A stretch of 64,000 nt of DNA from Xiphias gladius. Taxonomy: Eukaryota; Chordata; Actinopteri; Istiophoriformes; Xiphiidae. The stretch covers positions 6,804,521 to 6,868,520 of the forward strand of contig NC_053418.1 of NCBI RefSeq assembly GCF_016859285.1, given 5' to 3'. Shown here in pieces: positions 46,301 through 59,100 of the stretch (its first letter is position 1; every line of letters starts with the position of its first letter). The position numbers were made by a program, and so were the translations under genes. The notes beneath the pieces are model-generated. The model did not search any database and was not told the origin of the DNA. It saw only the letters and a program-made list of their open reading frames with translations.

Positions 46301-49300
46301 CCTCGGGTGTGATGCAGTTCATCTATGCACATCTGGCTCATGGAAACCGGGAAATGAGCTGTGAAGCAAACCTTGACGCTAAAACTCGTAGAAAATTTGC
46401 ATGGCACTTTCAGTTTCCCACTACATGACAAGTTCATTGTCTTGGAGAATGTTCTGTTCTCAACATAAATGTCTGTTTTTCTGTTCCTGCTCAGGTGCAG
46501 ATGTTAAAGCTGGTGACCACCCACAGCTGGCTTTAGGTTCACACATTGCAGCAGAGCTGAGAGAAGCCATCCACAGCAAACTGGGCCTGACTAGCTGTGC
46601 CGGCATCGCCACAAACAAGCTACTGGCCAAACTGGTGTCCGGCACCTTCAAACCCAATCAGCAAACCGCCCTGCTGCAGGAGAACCAAAGCGACATCATG
46701 GGCGCCCTGAGCGGTCTCCGCAAAGTACCGGGTACACATGCTCAGCTTGTGTGTAACTCTGAAAATTAGTTGATCTTTTCATACGAGGGTGAATAGAAAT
46801 ATTGTGTTACGTTGTGTTTTTTAAAAGGTATAGATTAAGTTTGAACAGTGCTGTTAAAGGATACAAAGTCCACTTGGATACCAATCACCTTTAACTGTCA
46901 TTCTCTCAGTTTTACTACTTTATTTTTTTACATTGTTGTCTTTAACACATGTGTACAGTATTCATGGAGGGATTAATGAGCAGGCTACCAGGCGCAAGCC
47001 TAGGGCCCCAAGGGGTCAAGGGGGGCCCCCGAGGGGCCGGAGCCTGTGTTTGAAGAGACTGTCAACGTCTCTCGCTGGAAAGTCACTCAACCGGCAACAA
47101 AATGACCCACAGCAACTACAGAGAGACAAAGAACAGCCTTGAACAGCCGCAAAAAGAGAACAAATACACGCAGCACGACCTCAAAGAGAGACAAAAGGGC
47201 TACTAAGGGATACAAAATGACCGTAAAGAGATGCAAAACAAACAGTAACAGACACAAAACAACTACAAAGAGATTTTCAGTCTGGTTGTCTCGCTCCTCT
47301 GTAGGGACGGTGGGTGGGGGAGTAGGGGATTGTTGTCTCATAATCCGTCCACGGCCGTACTGCTTAAATACTTTTCAATTCAAAGCTCTTTGATCTAGTC
47401 TTTGCCCATGTCACTCGTGTCTTCCTAGGGGTTGGTCACCAAACTGCTAAGAGACTTCGAGCCCTGGGATTGGTCAGCATCCAAGACCTGCAGCTCTTCC
47501 CACTGAACGACTTGGTGAGAGAGTTTGGAGGTCCCAGTGCTCGGCGCTTGAAGAATCTGGCCGTCGGCGTGGATGACTCGCCCGTCATCCCTACCGGGGC
47601 CCCCCAGGTAGGCTAGGGTATCCCCGAAATCACGTTTTGTCGTCCGCCATTGTGTGTAGGCAGTCAGTCAAAGGAGGCAGCACATGAGGGAACGATATAT
47701 CATCAAACTAAAATCTGTAATAGTTCTATTTCTGCTCTGTCAGGTGCATTTTGGGTTGTGAAGGTAGCCTTTTAGCCTGCATAGCTGAAATCATCTTTCC
47801 TCATAATTTTCTAAAATTACTCGAATATTTCAGAGAGAGAGGCCTACGCAGTTTGGAACTAATTTTAAGGGAAACTGTCTTGGTTGCTACAGTTATTAAG
47901 TACCAGCTTGTTATATTAGAGTTTTTAAGAAAAAAAACCTAAAAGATAATGCAGTAGGGAAGTGAAAAATAGTTCATGAACAGAAGTCAGTATCCATCTG
48001 AGTTTCCTAGAAAGTCAAACAAAAGCTCGTAATTCTTGATTAGACGGAAAATGTGCCACACTGAGTCGCTTTATTTTACAGGTCTGGTCTGTGGAATTTA
48101 GGTAGAAATATGTTTGTAAGAGTAACTGTTGAGTGGAATTCAGGATTTCCAATGCAGCTGAAAACTACAGGTAAACAAAACAGGTACAGGTAAACATGAA
48201 TTGTTAAGAATTTTTTGTTTGTCTTTCTAGGAAACACAGATGGGTATTGTCATCTGTTTATGAGCTATTTTTCACTTACCTACTGCACAATTTTTATTTA
48301 TTTTCCTTCTGAATATCCTGGTAATTAACATCTAATTTAACACATAATTTAACAGCTAAATGCCAAAAACAGTAGTATGATGTGTTCTTTGTTTCTGGCG
48401 GAGCTCTCCAAAGTTTGAGAAAATAACCATGACAATGTCCAGGGATATTATGGTTTGGGACTGAGACTTTTTGTGCAGAAAGCCTACGTATAATTAAAAA
48501 AAAATTTTTTTTTTTTTTTGCATGTGGTTGCACGGTGCTGGAGACGTTAGACACCCATAAATTTAAAGTGTGATTGTTTTTCAATCCTTTTAATTCTTAA
48601 ATTCACTTAAGTCCTGCTTATCTTAGTCCTCGCCACATTAATTGATTAATTACATTATATGTAGTCCTTGTTTATATACAACTGGGAAGTACTGACAAAA
48701 ATCTGATTTTACTGTAAATGTCTCTAAATTCAAACGTAATAAATAATTGTATAGGCTGATATTTGAACTGTGTGACTGTGAAAAACGTAGTAAATCACAG
48801 TCTTTGTGGTATTTAAACAGCGTTAAAAAATCTTGAATTTAATTAGGTGAAAATTGCAGAAACCCCGAATCTGAGAAAGTTTCTGGTTGCATTATTGGAA
48901 ATGTAGAAGATCCAGCATTTTGTTGGGGTTGACCCATACTGGAGACTAAAATTCAGGGAAATCTGCATCAATTTTGATAATTCTGTTTTTAATCTGCCTT
49001 TTGCGAGTCCCTGAACCCAAATCCAATGAAAGTGAAATTATAAATTGCTGCAGTTTTTTCCCTTTTGATGTGAAAATTGTCATGTTTAACCCAAATCTTT
49101 CACCTTTATGAGTATCCTCTTTATGTTTCAGTCTCTCAGTGATGAAGACTCCTTCAAAAAAATGTCGTCAACTAAAGATGTTCTGGAAAAGATTCAGCAG
49201 CTCTCGAGCAGCCTGGTGGAAAGGTCAGGGCCAGTTTCTCCACCTATTCGACCCTCCATCACTGAGTCTTGTCACGGGGGTATGTTACGCTCGAGCCGCT

Positions 49301-52300
49301 GAATCTAACCTTTACCGCCTGTTTGAAAACCAGGATGAACAAAGATGGCAGGCAGCCTCACACCTTCCGGCTCACCATCCGTAGATACTCAGCGACCAAC
49401 AGGTGGTTCAGTCGCGAGAGCCGGCAGTGTCCGATCCCCAGCCACATAGGACAGAAGATCGCCTCCGGTAAGCTCATTTACCAGGGAGGACATTGTAATG
49501 TCCCACCTATGAGAGCTCAGGACGACACCTTATCAGGTTTTCCACTCGCTGTAGAAATACTTGAAAGTGTGTTTATTTTCAAAAGAAAATGAGGCCATTA
49601 ATGACTAGGAACGTACTTGATGTTTTTATTCCATATGCCTCAGCACCAAAGAGTCCTCTCCATCCTGAGAGGTTTTATACAACAGCAGGTGAATAAGTTC
49701 GCCACGATTTCTTGATTTACACGTCAAAACTCTAACTCTCAAACTATGTCAATTTTGAGTCCTTAAACTTTGCCAAAGACCTTTTTAAAGCTGCTGTAAT
49801 CAGTATATTTGTTATGTCCTGCCACCGTGGTACATGGTATGCAGGGCACAATGTCGTCATGCTGAGGCCTGTTACGGTTGCACTGTACGCATGTGTTGCA
49901 TATGATCAGGCTGTATCATGCTCTATATCCCCCACGTTTACTGTGTTTACATTCTTTCATGTGCTTCGTGATACAGGGCGACGGTTGAGCTCCGGTGATT
50001 TATGGAACCGGAGTTATATCCGCGTAACTTAAAACGTTATTTCGCTGCCTCGATACTGAATGAGAGACCACCCCCGTGCAGCCTACGACGCAACCTCTTT
50101 AACCTATGTGCACGTTCCCTGACGCTAGAGCATAAACGAGCCCTGGCTCTGTAGACACACACAGACAACGACACATAGCAGAAACTTGATACTAAGGCCA
50201 GAGGTAGTCCATGTGGAGTAGATCATCTGATTAGATTCTGGTGTGCCTTGCTGCATACGTTTGCTTATTAATGAAGTAAAAAGATTTATTTTTTTCTTAG
50301 GGAACATGAGGCAATCCAAAGGCCTGTTGCATTACCAATGGATCAGATGACTGTGTAATATAAAAGGTGTCGCTTGTAGTGACAGAGCAGAGAAGAGAAT
50401 CATCACGTGACTGACTTTGCAGTTTCTCCTCGGCTCCATGGATTTTTCTTTTTTTTTTTCTTTTTTTTTTTTAGCATCTTTCAACTCAATGTTTCTGTTC
50501 TGTCACCACTCTCATCAGCATGTGTGTTCACGCGTGTGTGTGACTCGGTCATAAACACGTGAAATAAGCTTCCGTATTGTCTGTTAAGATTCTTAGTCCT
50601 CCAGGTCACGGTGCATCTAGAGGTCTGGATGCACCGTATCTAGATAAGCCCCTGTAAAGTCAACCTTTAACTACTCTGCAAATTTTGAGTCCTTAACTTT
50701 TGTCAAATGAGAACTTAGAGAAATTAAAAAGGCTTTAAGTTTGATTCCAAAATGAATGCGTAAACCCTCTTTGTTTTTCTTTTACGGTCTCTGTGAAGGC
50801 GCTGACTGTGTCTCTTCAGTTAGGGTCATTCTCGTCATCTCCATGCCCTGCGGTTCAAAACTGCCATCAAAGTATTATTTTTTTCTGTGATGTCTCTAAA
50901 GGCAGCGGCGATGATGCTGTAGTCCAGCTGGTCCCGTTGGCCATGAAGCTCTTCCACAAGATGGTGGACGGCAACGCCGCCTTCCACCTCACCCTCATCA
51001 ACGTTTGCTTCAGCAACCTGCAGACCAGGGGAGCTCCCGCCTGCGGAAAGGGCGCCATAACATCTTTCTTCACGCAGAGCACGTCCCCCAGAAAAACCCA
51101 GATCTGCTCATCACAAAGCCAGGTGAAGTAATGCAGTGAAATCTGGCTCGTTTTTACGGTTCGGGTAATGCAGATTATTTTCATTTCCATCGGGGTATCT
51201 GCAGGTCTTGAAAAGTTTAAGAAGCATTGAACTCGGTTTCCTCAATAAAGGCATCAGAAGATACGAAAAAGTCTCAAATTTTATTTACAAAAGTCTAAAA
51301 TATTTTCTCCTGCCTGCTTTAAGCAGTAATGTTAGATAAAAGTTTTTTGTGTCTGATTTCGAGCTGCCGGGGAATGTTAAACACCTGTAAACTAAAAGTG
51401 AGATTGTTGTAGGGCTGCAGCTTAGTTATTAGCTTGGTTAAAATTATTATTTTTTTGATTAATCATTTAGTTGTTTGATCTATGAATTGTCAAACAAATA
51501 GTGAAAACTGCAAATCACAACTTTTTTAGAGCTCAAATCGACGTCGTCTTCTTTTGTCCGACCAACAGCCCAAAACCCAAAGATATTCAGTTTACTCTTA
51601 TTTATGGCAAAGGGAAGCAGCAAATCCTCACATCTGAGAAGCTTAAACCTGATAATGTGTAGTATTTTATTTTTTCACAATTTTTGCTTGAAAAAGGACT
51701 GAAATGCTCGCTCAGTTTTCAAACTAGTTGGCGATCATTTTTCTGTCAATTGACTAATTGATTAATCGCAGCTCTAGACTGGTGTGACTGCGGATTGTTT
51801 TAGTCAACACCATCAGACCTGTAGCAAACAGGTTAAAAAACAAAGTCCTGCTTCCCAAAGTTGAATGTTCAATATCTTTTTGTGTAAAAACCAGGATACA
51901 TTAAACTCTTTGGTGCGCAAATATGTGTTCAAATGCGATAATATGAGATGTTTAAATGTCAAAATTTATAACTTACTGACTTCTGACACCTGCGATGAGA
52001 GGTCACAAGTACGCACTACTTTAATCTAAGAGGTAACAAGCATTAAAGTGTGGGAAATAGTGTCTTATGTGATCGTAAACTGAAGATTTTAATCTTTTGC
52101 TGCAGGAAATTGTCACAGGCATTGCTTAAGCACTTCCTGACATTTTTTTTAGAAGAAACGATTGATCCAATTATTCAAGAAAAATAATCATCAGATTAAT
52201 TGAGGATAAAATAATTGTTAGCCCTAGAATGATTGTTTTTAATTGGTTATTGCACCCATACGTTTTCTGCCGCTCATCCGGGTTCACATCCATATCGTTT

Positions 52301-53380
52301 ACTATAAATTTGAATTGTTTTCTCTGAAGTCTGGTGTATGTTGTTCGATATGGGCAGAGGCGGAGGTATGCGCTCTACTGAGGTATGATCATGAAACTGG
52401 TACTGAAACGCATTCTGTGTGTGATTTTAAAAAGGTCTAAAAGAACCAGGTGAACCTGCAGAAACCCCGCTCCATGCTCACACTATGCTGAGAGGATCTT
52501 TAAACTGTCTCTTACGTGATGCCTACAGAATTTTCCCTTCTTAGAAATAGTGTTAGTACTAAATCATCTGTGCTCCGCCTCTTTGTCTCTCCAATAGAAT
52601 GATTCCTCTCAGAGTGGGGATAGTCACTGCATGGATCGTCAGCTCAGCACGCACAGCATGATTACTCAACGTGCCTCACAAAAGACAGTAACCACAAAAA
52701 GCCCTTGTAGCTCTGGATTCAAATGGGAACAAAGCTCCACTGTTGCCGTAGAGGACCCTCCGCTTCAGACAGAGTACTGCAGCACAGCGAGGTCAGGCCC
52801 TAAAGAGTCAAACAACGCTGTGACACGTCGATTGCCCCCAAACGTTGACCCAGAGGTTTTCAAGCTTCTCCCCGAGGAAATCCAGAAGGAACTGTTATCT
52901 CCTGCCTACGCGAACTCCCTTCCCAGCCCTTCTACCAGCCCGTCAGCACCAGTTGCAGTCCCTGATGCCACCCACATAAGGAAAAACAAGTCACCAGAGT
53001 CATTTACAGACTCAAAAAATATCGAAGACAAAGCCGAGGCCATAAACGAATTAGATCCAGCTCACAGAGTGACCACCGTGAATCACCAGAGGCCTCCGAG
53101 GAAAAGTGCATTTCCAGGAGAGAACGTCACAGCAGAAGGGAGGCTGTTATTCCGCCAGTCTTCTGACTGCGAGTTCCCAGGAAATGTGGACCCTGAGGTG
53201 TTTTCTGAGCTCCCACCCGAAGTTCAGAGGGAGCTGATGTCTGAATGGAAGCAACAGAAGCCGGTCCTGAAGGCCCCCTCATCCAGGAAACCGGGGAGAA
53301 GCCCGATGACCAAAGACAGAAAGGCTGCAGGAAAAGGCAGCCAGGCAAACAGTCTGCTGAAGTATTTCAAACCCAGTTAG
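43400..53380 (+). CDS. poli: DNA polymerase iota (Y-family)
   Basis: 726-residue translesion polymerase (human 715-740). Exons: 43400-43496, 45096-45221, 45303-45467, 46138-46284, 46495-46731, 47429-47607, 49132-49223, 49334-49467, 50902-51122, 52598-53380; every phase agrees. Residues 1-22 are acidic, as in the human protein. The palm begins at HFDLDCFYAQVE with metal ligand Asp53; the second metal site is LGFDENFVD in exon 4. The little-finger domain lies in exons 7-9. At 442-449 KGAITSFF matches a PCNA-interacting (PIP) motif in the position of human KKGLIDYY. Two ubiquitin-binding motifs follow: 548-568 (NVDPEVFKLLPEEIQKELL) and 662-683 (NVDPEVFSELPPEVQREL). The protein ends ANSLLKYFKPS, a second PIP-like motif. 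It inserts nucleotides opposite lesions by Hoogsteen pairing and is recruited by ubiquitinated PCNA (family knowledge). Head-to-head with REXO1. Confidence 0.95.
43781..44146 (+). mobile_element. Element B copy with exact 8-base target duplication (POLI intron 1)
   Basis: AGAGCTGCAACACTTAGCCG to AGTTGCAGCCCTGC, flanked by TTCCCACC at 43773-43780 and again at 44147-44154. It includes a (CAAT)n run near 44085-44105. This is the best-preserved duplication of the family. Confidence 0.88.
44423..44710 (+). mobile_element. Element B copy, right end unclear (POLI intron 1)
   Basis: Starts TAGAGCTGCAAACAACGG and holds the family words GATTAATCGATTAATTAG and TCACTTTACAATGATATACG. It fades at about 44700. 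Confidence 0.65.
47080..47285 (+). repeat. Minisatellite with about 19-base units (POLI intron 5)
   Basis: Diverged units of the pattern AACTACAAAGAGACAAAA occur about ten times. It lies beside GC-rich sequence (GGGGCCCCCGAGGGGCC type, 47010-47045) and looks like a known fish dispersed repeat with internal tandem units. The open frames over it are by-products. Confidence 0.65.
48480..48885 (+). mobile_element. Element C copy, truncated (POLI intron 6)
   Basis: Contains GAGACGTTAGACACCCATAA, TATACAACTGGGAAGTACTG and the right end GAAAATTGCAGAAACCCCG, in the order seen in other C copies. The left end is replaced by A/T runs. Confidence 0.6.
51192..52468 (+). mobile_element. Element C copy interrupted by element B (POLI intron 9)
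   Basis: Ends GGGGTATCTGCAGGTCTTG (left) and AACCTGCAGAAACCCC (right); flanks TTTCCATC / GCTCCATG agree at 5 of 8. Element B occupies 51410-51776 (TAGGGCTGCAGC ... GCAGCTCTA) with its own target duplication GATTGTTG / GACTGGTG. B-like sequence in the other direction lies at about 52130-52230. Confidence 0.8.
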
Positions 53381-56175
53381 AGAGGGACACTGACAGTTAC
53401 CTCTGTTCAAGATAATGTATGACAGGACATGTTATTTCTCTGTAAGAAAATCTTTAATTTCCTACTCTTGAGTTTTTCTCATGTAATATTATACAGTATA
53501 CAGGGAGTGAACAAAAGAAAAGAAACCTTTAACAGTAATCTAGAACAGCCCTACAACACGTCAAAATTTGGTGAGGTGTTTGGTGACGCTTACTGTAAAT
53601 CAAAATGAAGAGGACAACTACACAAATATGGGGGACCACAGGTGTCCTCAAAGAGTGTATGGCGTATACAGCAAAATAATCTGCAGTAACACTGGGATAA
53701 AAGCACAATTACGGTAAAAATAATAAACCGCACTGGGAAAAAGTGGAGGAAACCTGGTTATAATTAGAACCACACCATCATTAACTGCCACAATTAATTA
53801 ACATATTAACAATTAAGTTAGTTGATGGGATATATAAGAAACCACAGCCTCAAAAATTACCCTTAACTTTGCTGAGAGACCACCTACAAGCTTTTTTTTT
53901 TTTTTCTGGAGCTTTCAGCAGCATCTCAGCACTGGTTGAATGCTTTAGAAGATGCTAGTAAGTGGACCTTGAGTTACAGCTTGAGCTTGACCAGGTTGGT
54001 ATTTATTTCAGGTGTTTCTGTTTATCTCATCCACCCCTGTATGTCAGTGTTAATATGCAGATTCAGCAGCTTTTTGGAAATAAAGATTCATTGTTTGTAA
54101 AGCTTGGTGTTGATTTCAAAGCATCTACAAACCGCCTGATTTAGCTGTGCTTTGAACATTATTTGTGAAATCTCCCTTTACCTGAAGTGACGTTGGTATG
54201 TTACCTTTTCTAAACATGGATCAGAGTAAATTCCCAAACCTTAAGGGGGGCCTAAATTAGGCAGGTTGTTTTGATATAGTTTTCACGTGGCTTAGAGAAG
54301 CAGGATTACTCGGCTGAGCCTCTAGAAGGGGGACCCGTTCCGCGGCTGGACGATTTTCACTGAAATCCACAGAGGCACACGTTATTCATCGACAGGGGGA
54401 CACAATCCAGTTTTCAAAGGGCGCCCCCCCCACTCATGACCAGAAAACACAAGGTCTGTAAGCACAGCCCCGCTTGGTTCTTGCTGGCATGAAACCCCTC
54501 CCTGGATCACATGTAAGAAGGGGGAAAGGTCCAGGATCTACTATGTGCCTTCGCATTATGATAGTGATTATTTTATTTAATCAGGACGAGTTGAGCGACC
54601 TCTGAATGGACGTTGGCTGGAGCTGCAGATAGACTGGTAAGGAACTTCATTTTTTTTTTTTTCTTTTTTCTTTTTTTCTTGTGATTTCTAAGGGAGCCGT
54701 TGCACTGTTTTGCGTCCTGTTTACTGAGGAAAACTTAACTGTGCTTTTTTTGAGTCTGGTTGTTTAAGTAAATCACCAAACAGCGTCGTGGAGATGTGTT
54801 TTTTCAGATAAACACAGACACCGCTCTAAGTTAGAGGGTTGATTACTCAGCCTCTCCTCACTCTCCTGATTGCAAAGAATCCAATACCGTTAAACATGCA
54901 CTTGGGAAACGACTCCAGATTTTGAGGTAGTATCCCATGTCCTGTCACTGCTATGGTTGCATGAGTGAGTCATTCCTGAGCGCACTCATATACCCTAAAA
55001 GTATGCCAGCAAGTAGAATTTTTAGAAATAAAAAAACAAGATAAACGTCATTCTTCAGGATTGTTTGTGCCCATGGGGGCTCTCAACCATCTCCTACACA
55101 GCTAAATCTGATTTTCCATGCTGCCTTTGTTTGCCTGCCAAATGTAACCGAAGCATTGCGATGACCTGAGCGGCGTCATACAGTGCTTAGCTGTCTGCCC
55201 ATAGCCCTTTAAGTCAATAAAAGGACTTCTGTCTGCCAAAAAGGCCACGTTTTTTCACTCAGCAAAGTGAGAGAAAACTCTCTGAGAAGGCATTTGACTG
55301 CTCATGTGGAAGGCAGCTCCAGTCATGTGCTAGTCCCTCTCTGATCAGCACCTAATGAGTGGTCGAGTTATGACGTCTCGCGATGCATGTGTGAGGATCC
55401 TGCACCCTCGGACAGAAAACTGCAGCTTAGGTGGAAGAATTTCACCTTTTCTTTTCTAGTCCACTCACCCTACAAGCACGGCTGGATTACCAGACGGCAA
55501 TTGCCCACAGGCCCGAGACTCCCACTGACCACAAAAGCCCCGGCCTCACTCCACATCAGTTGGTTCTGCGTAATTCGATTTAAAGGCAAATTTGCTGAAA
55601 AATTTGCACCGCTAAAGTAGAATATCAACTATTTGAAGGGTCCTCCATCTTGTGCCCTTGGTCTTGTAGAGGGTCCAAATCTAGTTTTAAGACCTTACCG
55701 GTTTTAGTTTATATTGAGTTTCATTTATGTTTAATCCAATTTCTTCTTAAATTTCTTCCGCGTTTCTAGTACTTATCACAAAGAAGCCCTCAGACAAGGT
55801 CGTGGTATTCACGTTATCGTGGGGAAAAACAGCTTTCGCGGGCGCCACCTCACTATTGCATATGTACTGCATTGTGATGTATCTGCGCGTATTGCCCAAT
55901 TTGTTGAACTTTGACCCGAGCCGCACTGACCTTTTTGGGCAAAGCCAATCAATACCTGAACAGAAAAACTGATAAAACTAATAAGTAACACAGGTAGAGT
56001 GGGAGTCCGTAGGGGCCCAACAACAAATCTGAGGCCCCCGCTGAGGTAAATCCGGACATGCCTATAAGTATTTACTCAGCCTAGCCCACTTGTGAGTTTT
56101 CTCTAAACTTTTATGGTTTGGTCCATGCTGCATCAAACCAGCAAAGCATTACACCGTGAGTTCACCTCTGTGGCA
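53381..56175. other. Intergenic region POLI-RAB27B
   Basis: No supported coding exon. 53460-53860 is AT-rich and repeat-like; 54420-54430 is C-rich; T-runs lie at 54648-54680. ACTG|GTAAGG at about 54636 could be the donor of a noncoding RAB27B first exon (weak). 55480-56060 looks like a short transposon. Confidence 0.45.
55478..56062 (+). repeat. Probable MITE upstream of RAB27B
   Basis: Left part GGCTGGATTACCAGACGGC with GCCCGAGACTCCCA, right part GGGGCCCAACAACAAATCTG and TAAATCCGGACATGCC. The two ends are roughly complementary (GGCTGGATTA against TAAATCCGGACA). The family is remembered as common in fish; diverged. Confidence 0.45.
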
Positions 56176-56196
56176 GGTCGAGTTCTCAGCTGCACA

Positions 56197-59100
56197 ATGG
56201 CTGACTGCGAATATGAGTATCTGATCAAGCTGCTGGCACTCGGGGACTCTGGAGTGGGGAAGACCACCTTCCTCTACAGGTACACCGACAACAAGTTCAA
56301 CCGCAAGTTCACAACCACAGTGGGCATTGACTTCAGGGAAAAGAGAGTGGTGAGTGATGCCTAACGTGCTCTGCCGGACACAGACAAGGCCTTAAATGCC
56401 ATCTTACCCATAACTTAAAAATCGTATTCCCTATGTAACTAAGTTAAGAGGTGGGACAGCTTCTGCTTTTTGGCTGGATTATCACGGTTTGTGGTTTGCA
56501 TCAGATGTACACAGGGTTAGGTGCTGATGGGGTGACTGAGAGGAACTTCAGAGTCCACCTTCAGCTCTGGGACACAGCTGGACAAGAGAGGTAAACCTGA
56601 ACTTAAGTTTATACAATGTTTTACATGATAGACATGTTTATTTAAAGCCCCCAGGTTTATTTAGTTGCTCTGTGCTGCACTTTAACGGAGGGTGGGGCAG
56701 TTAACCATGACGTTCATTTGCCAACCTAACCAGTTAATCCTCATCCTTTACAGTCTCTTGTCTAAATACTAACTGGCTGGTTTTGCATATGAATGTCTGG
56801 TTAACTGCCGCGCCTCTGCTAAAGTGTAGTTGCTTCCCTGCACTTTTCTATATGGGGCTTCTAGGACCCTTTCCCGCACAGTGGATGAGACAGTCCTGAG
56901 CAGGGCTAAGGGATCACCCGAGTATTCGCCGTTCATCCTGAAACAAACATCAATGTGTCTAACAAATTTCACGAGAATCCATCCAATTTGGGTCCGGACT
57001 AGTTCTTTAAATTAAAACATTTGAGGAATTTAAAGGGGAAATCCCTCCTTGGTTGAAATGCTAACAACTCGTAGATGTCAGACGTCACATTCCAAAATCA
57101 TTAGGAATTACTTGTTTAATCTTTAACAGTGCTCTAGATTATTATACGTGAAGTGTTAATCTGTAAAGTAACCAGTTAACTATAGATATCAGATAAATGT
57201 AGTGCAGTAAAAAGTATATATTTACCTCTGAAATGATGTGAAGTAGAAGTGTAAAGTAGCGGAAAGTGCACAAATACCTCAAAATTGAACTTAAGTACAG
57301 TACTTGAGCAAATGTACTTAGTTACGCTCCATGAGATTCTGTACAAAGTATCACGTCAACCCGTCCATCAGTTTTTCCAGTCTGCACCAAATGGTGGACT
57401 GACCGACCGCAGCGTGGTCAGAAATCTGCTCACGGCAGCTTGATGCTGAATGACAAAAGCTGTCCATCCGTTTTCTCAGGTTCCGCAGCCTCACTACAGC
57501 TTTCTTCAGAGATGCCATGGGCTTCCTGCTGATGTTCGACTTGACCAACCAGCAAAGTTTCCTCAACGTCAGGAACTGGATGAGTATGTGTCATCTCGGC
57601 AGCCCGCTCTGCTTCAGACCTGTGCTCTTTTAGATCAATGCTTCCTCTCCCGTTGCCACGAGGAGTGGGGCGCAAAGTCGGCGTCGTCAGTGGTAACCTT
57701 GACTACGGGAGTTTCTGAACAGAGTTTCCATTTTACACATGCACGTCTATTTGCATCACATGGGTTTGAATGACTTTCTTCTGGGTTCTTCTCAGGCCAA
57801 CTACAGGCCAACGCGTACTGTGATAGTCCAGATATCGTGTTGGTGGGCACCAAGGCAGACCTCCGCGACGCCAGGGATGTTCACGCCAGACAGGCCAGAG
57901 ATCTGGCGGACAGATACGGGTGAGGGCTTCACATACGCTCTGTTGTTTGTTAGTAACGGCAAATGTTAGAGGCAGCGTGTGGAGATTAATATCGGTCAAG
58001 TTGCTAGAATTTTTTACAATTTTAGGTGTTGCCACTATCTGTCACTGCTCTGTCCCACTAACTCGGGTTTCTATGTAGATTTACTATAGCACTGACTGAG
58101 TGGAGGGGGGGTTCCTGAGATTCCTGAGATTCTATCGAAAAGCATGAATCAAATTCAGAGCAGACACACACACCTGACTTGCCCTCTCACTTATTTCACA
58201 CAGAGAGAAAAGACAAAATAATGTATCCATTTGTCAGAAAGGAGGCTTTAAAGACTCAGTCAATATTCACAAAACAAAAACAAAAAAAAGAAGCTCCTGC
58301 ACACTGTCAAGACTTGAATTTACTATCCTTCTAAATTACACTGTCTCAACCAGACGCTTCGGCCGTGGTAGCGCTACCAATTGTACACTGTCTGAAAGCT
58401 CTCTCTCTCTGTGCAAAGCATTTTATGATCCTCACATCAATGCAACAGCTGTTGACACTGAATTGGCTCAGACATGTGACTGTGGCTCCAAAGTGTTTTC
58501 CATGCAAAAGGTCCTACGACAGGCCTTATATTTCCTGTTTTATGTTGGGCAAACAAAAATAGGCGAGGCAAAAAAAAGTTTTGGATGCCATTGGATGTCA
58601 TTTTCAGGCTCGTGCACAAAACTGGGGGTGTCTGGTAACAGGATGAATAGCTACGTTTCTGTCAAATGACCTTCATCAGGCATTTCACACGGCTAATGAC
58701 AACGAGTCTGTACAATCATGCAGCCGCGGGAAAAATCATCAAATCCTAGGGACCCAACAATCAACAATTTTAGAAACCTGGGAAGAGGCGGAGAAAATAC
58801 ACCGATAAGGCCCAACAAGTGAATTCCCCACATATTTGTCAATAAAAATCCATTATCATTTGGTAACGATCACTGATATAAACTAGTGAAAAATCGTAAT
58901 TCACCATAAAAGAGGTAGCTAGAGCAAGTAACAAACAATTTACAAAAATAATCAAAGCTACATAACAATTAAATGTTACACTGAAAAGTACAATCATTAA
59001 ACTGCAGACATAAATGTGTCCTAAGGGAAACAGGCCTTAGGTCAGCGCACAAAAACAATACAGTGTATTCAATTGCCAAAAAAGTTAAGTCCAACATAGA

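Noticed and set aside
47139-47393. Lys/Thr-rich open frame in POLI intron 5
   Set aside because: It is the translation of a minisatellite with about 19-base units.
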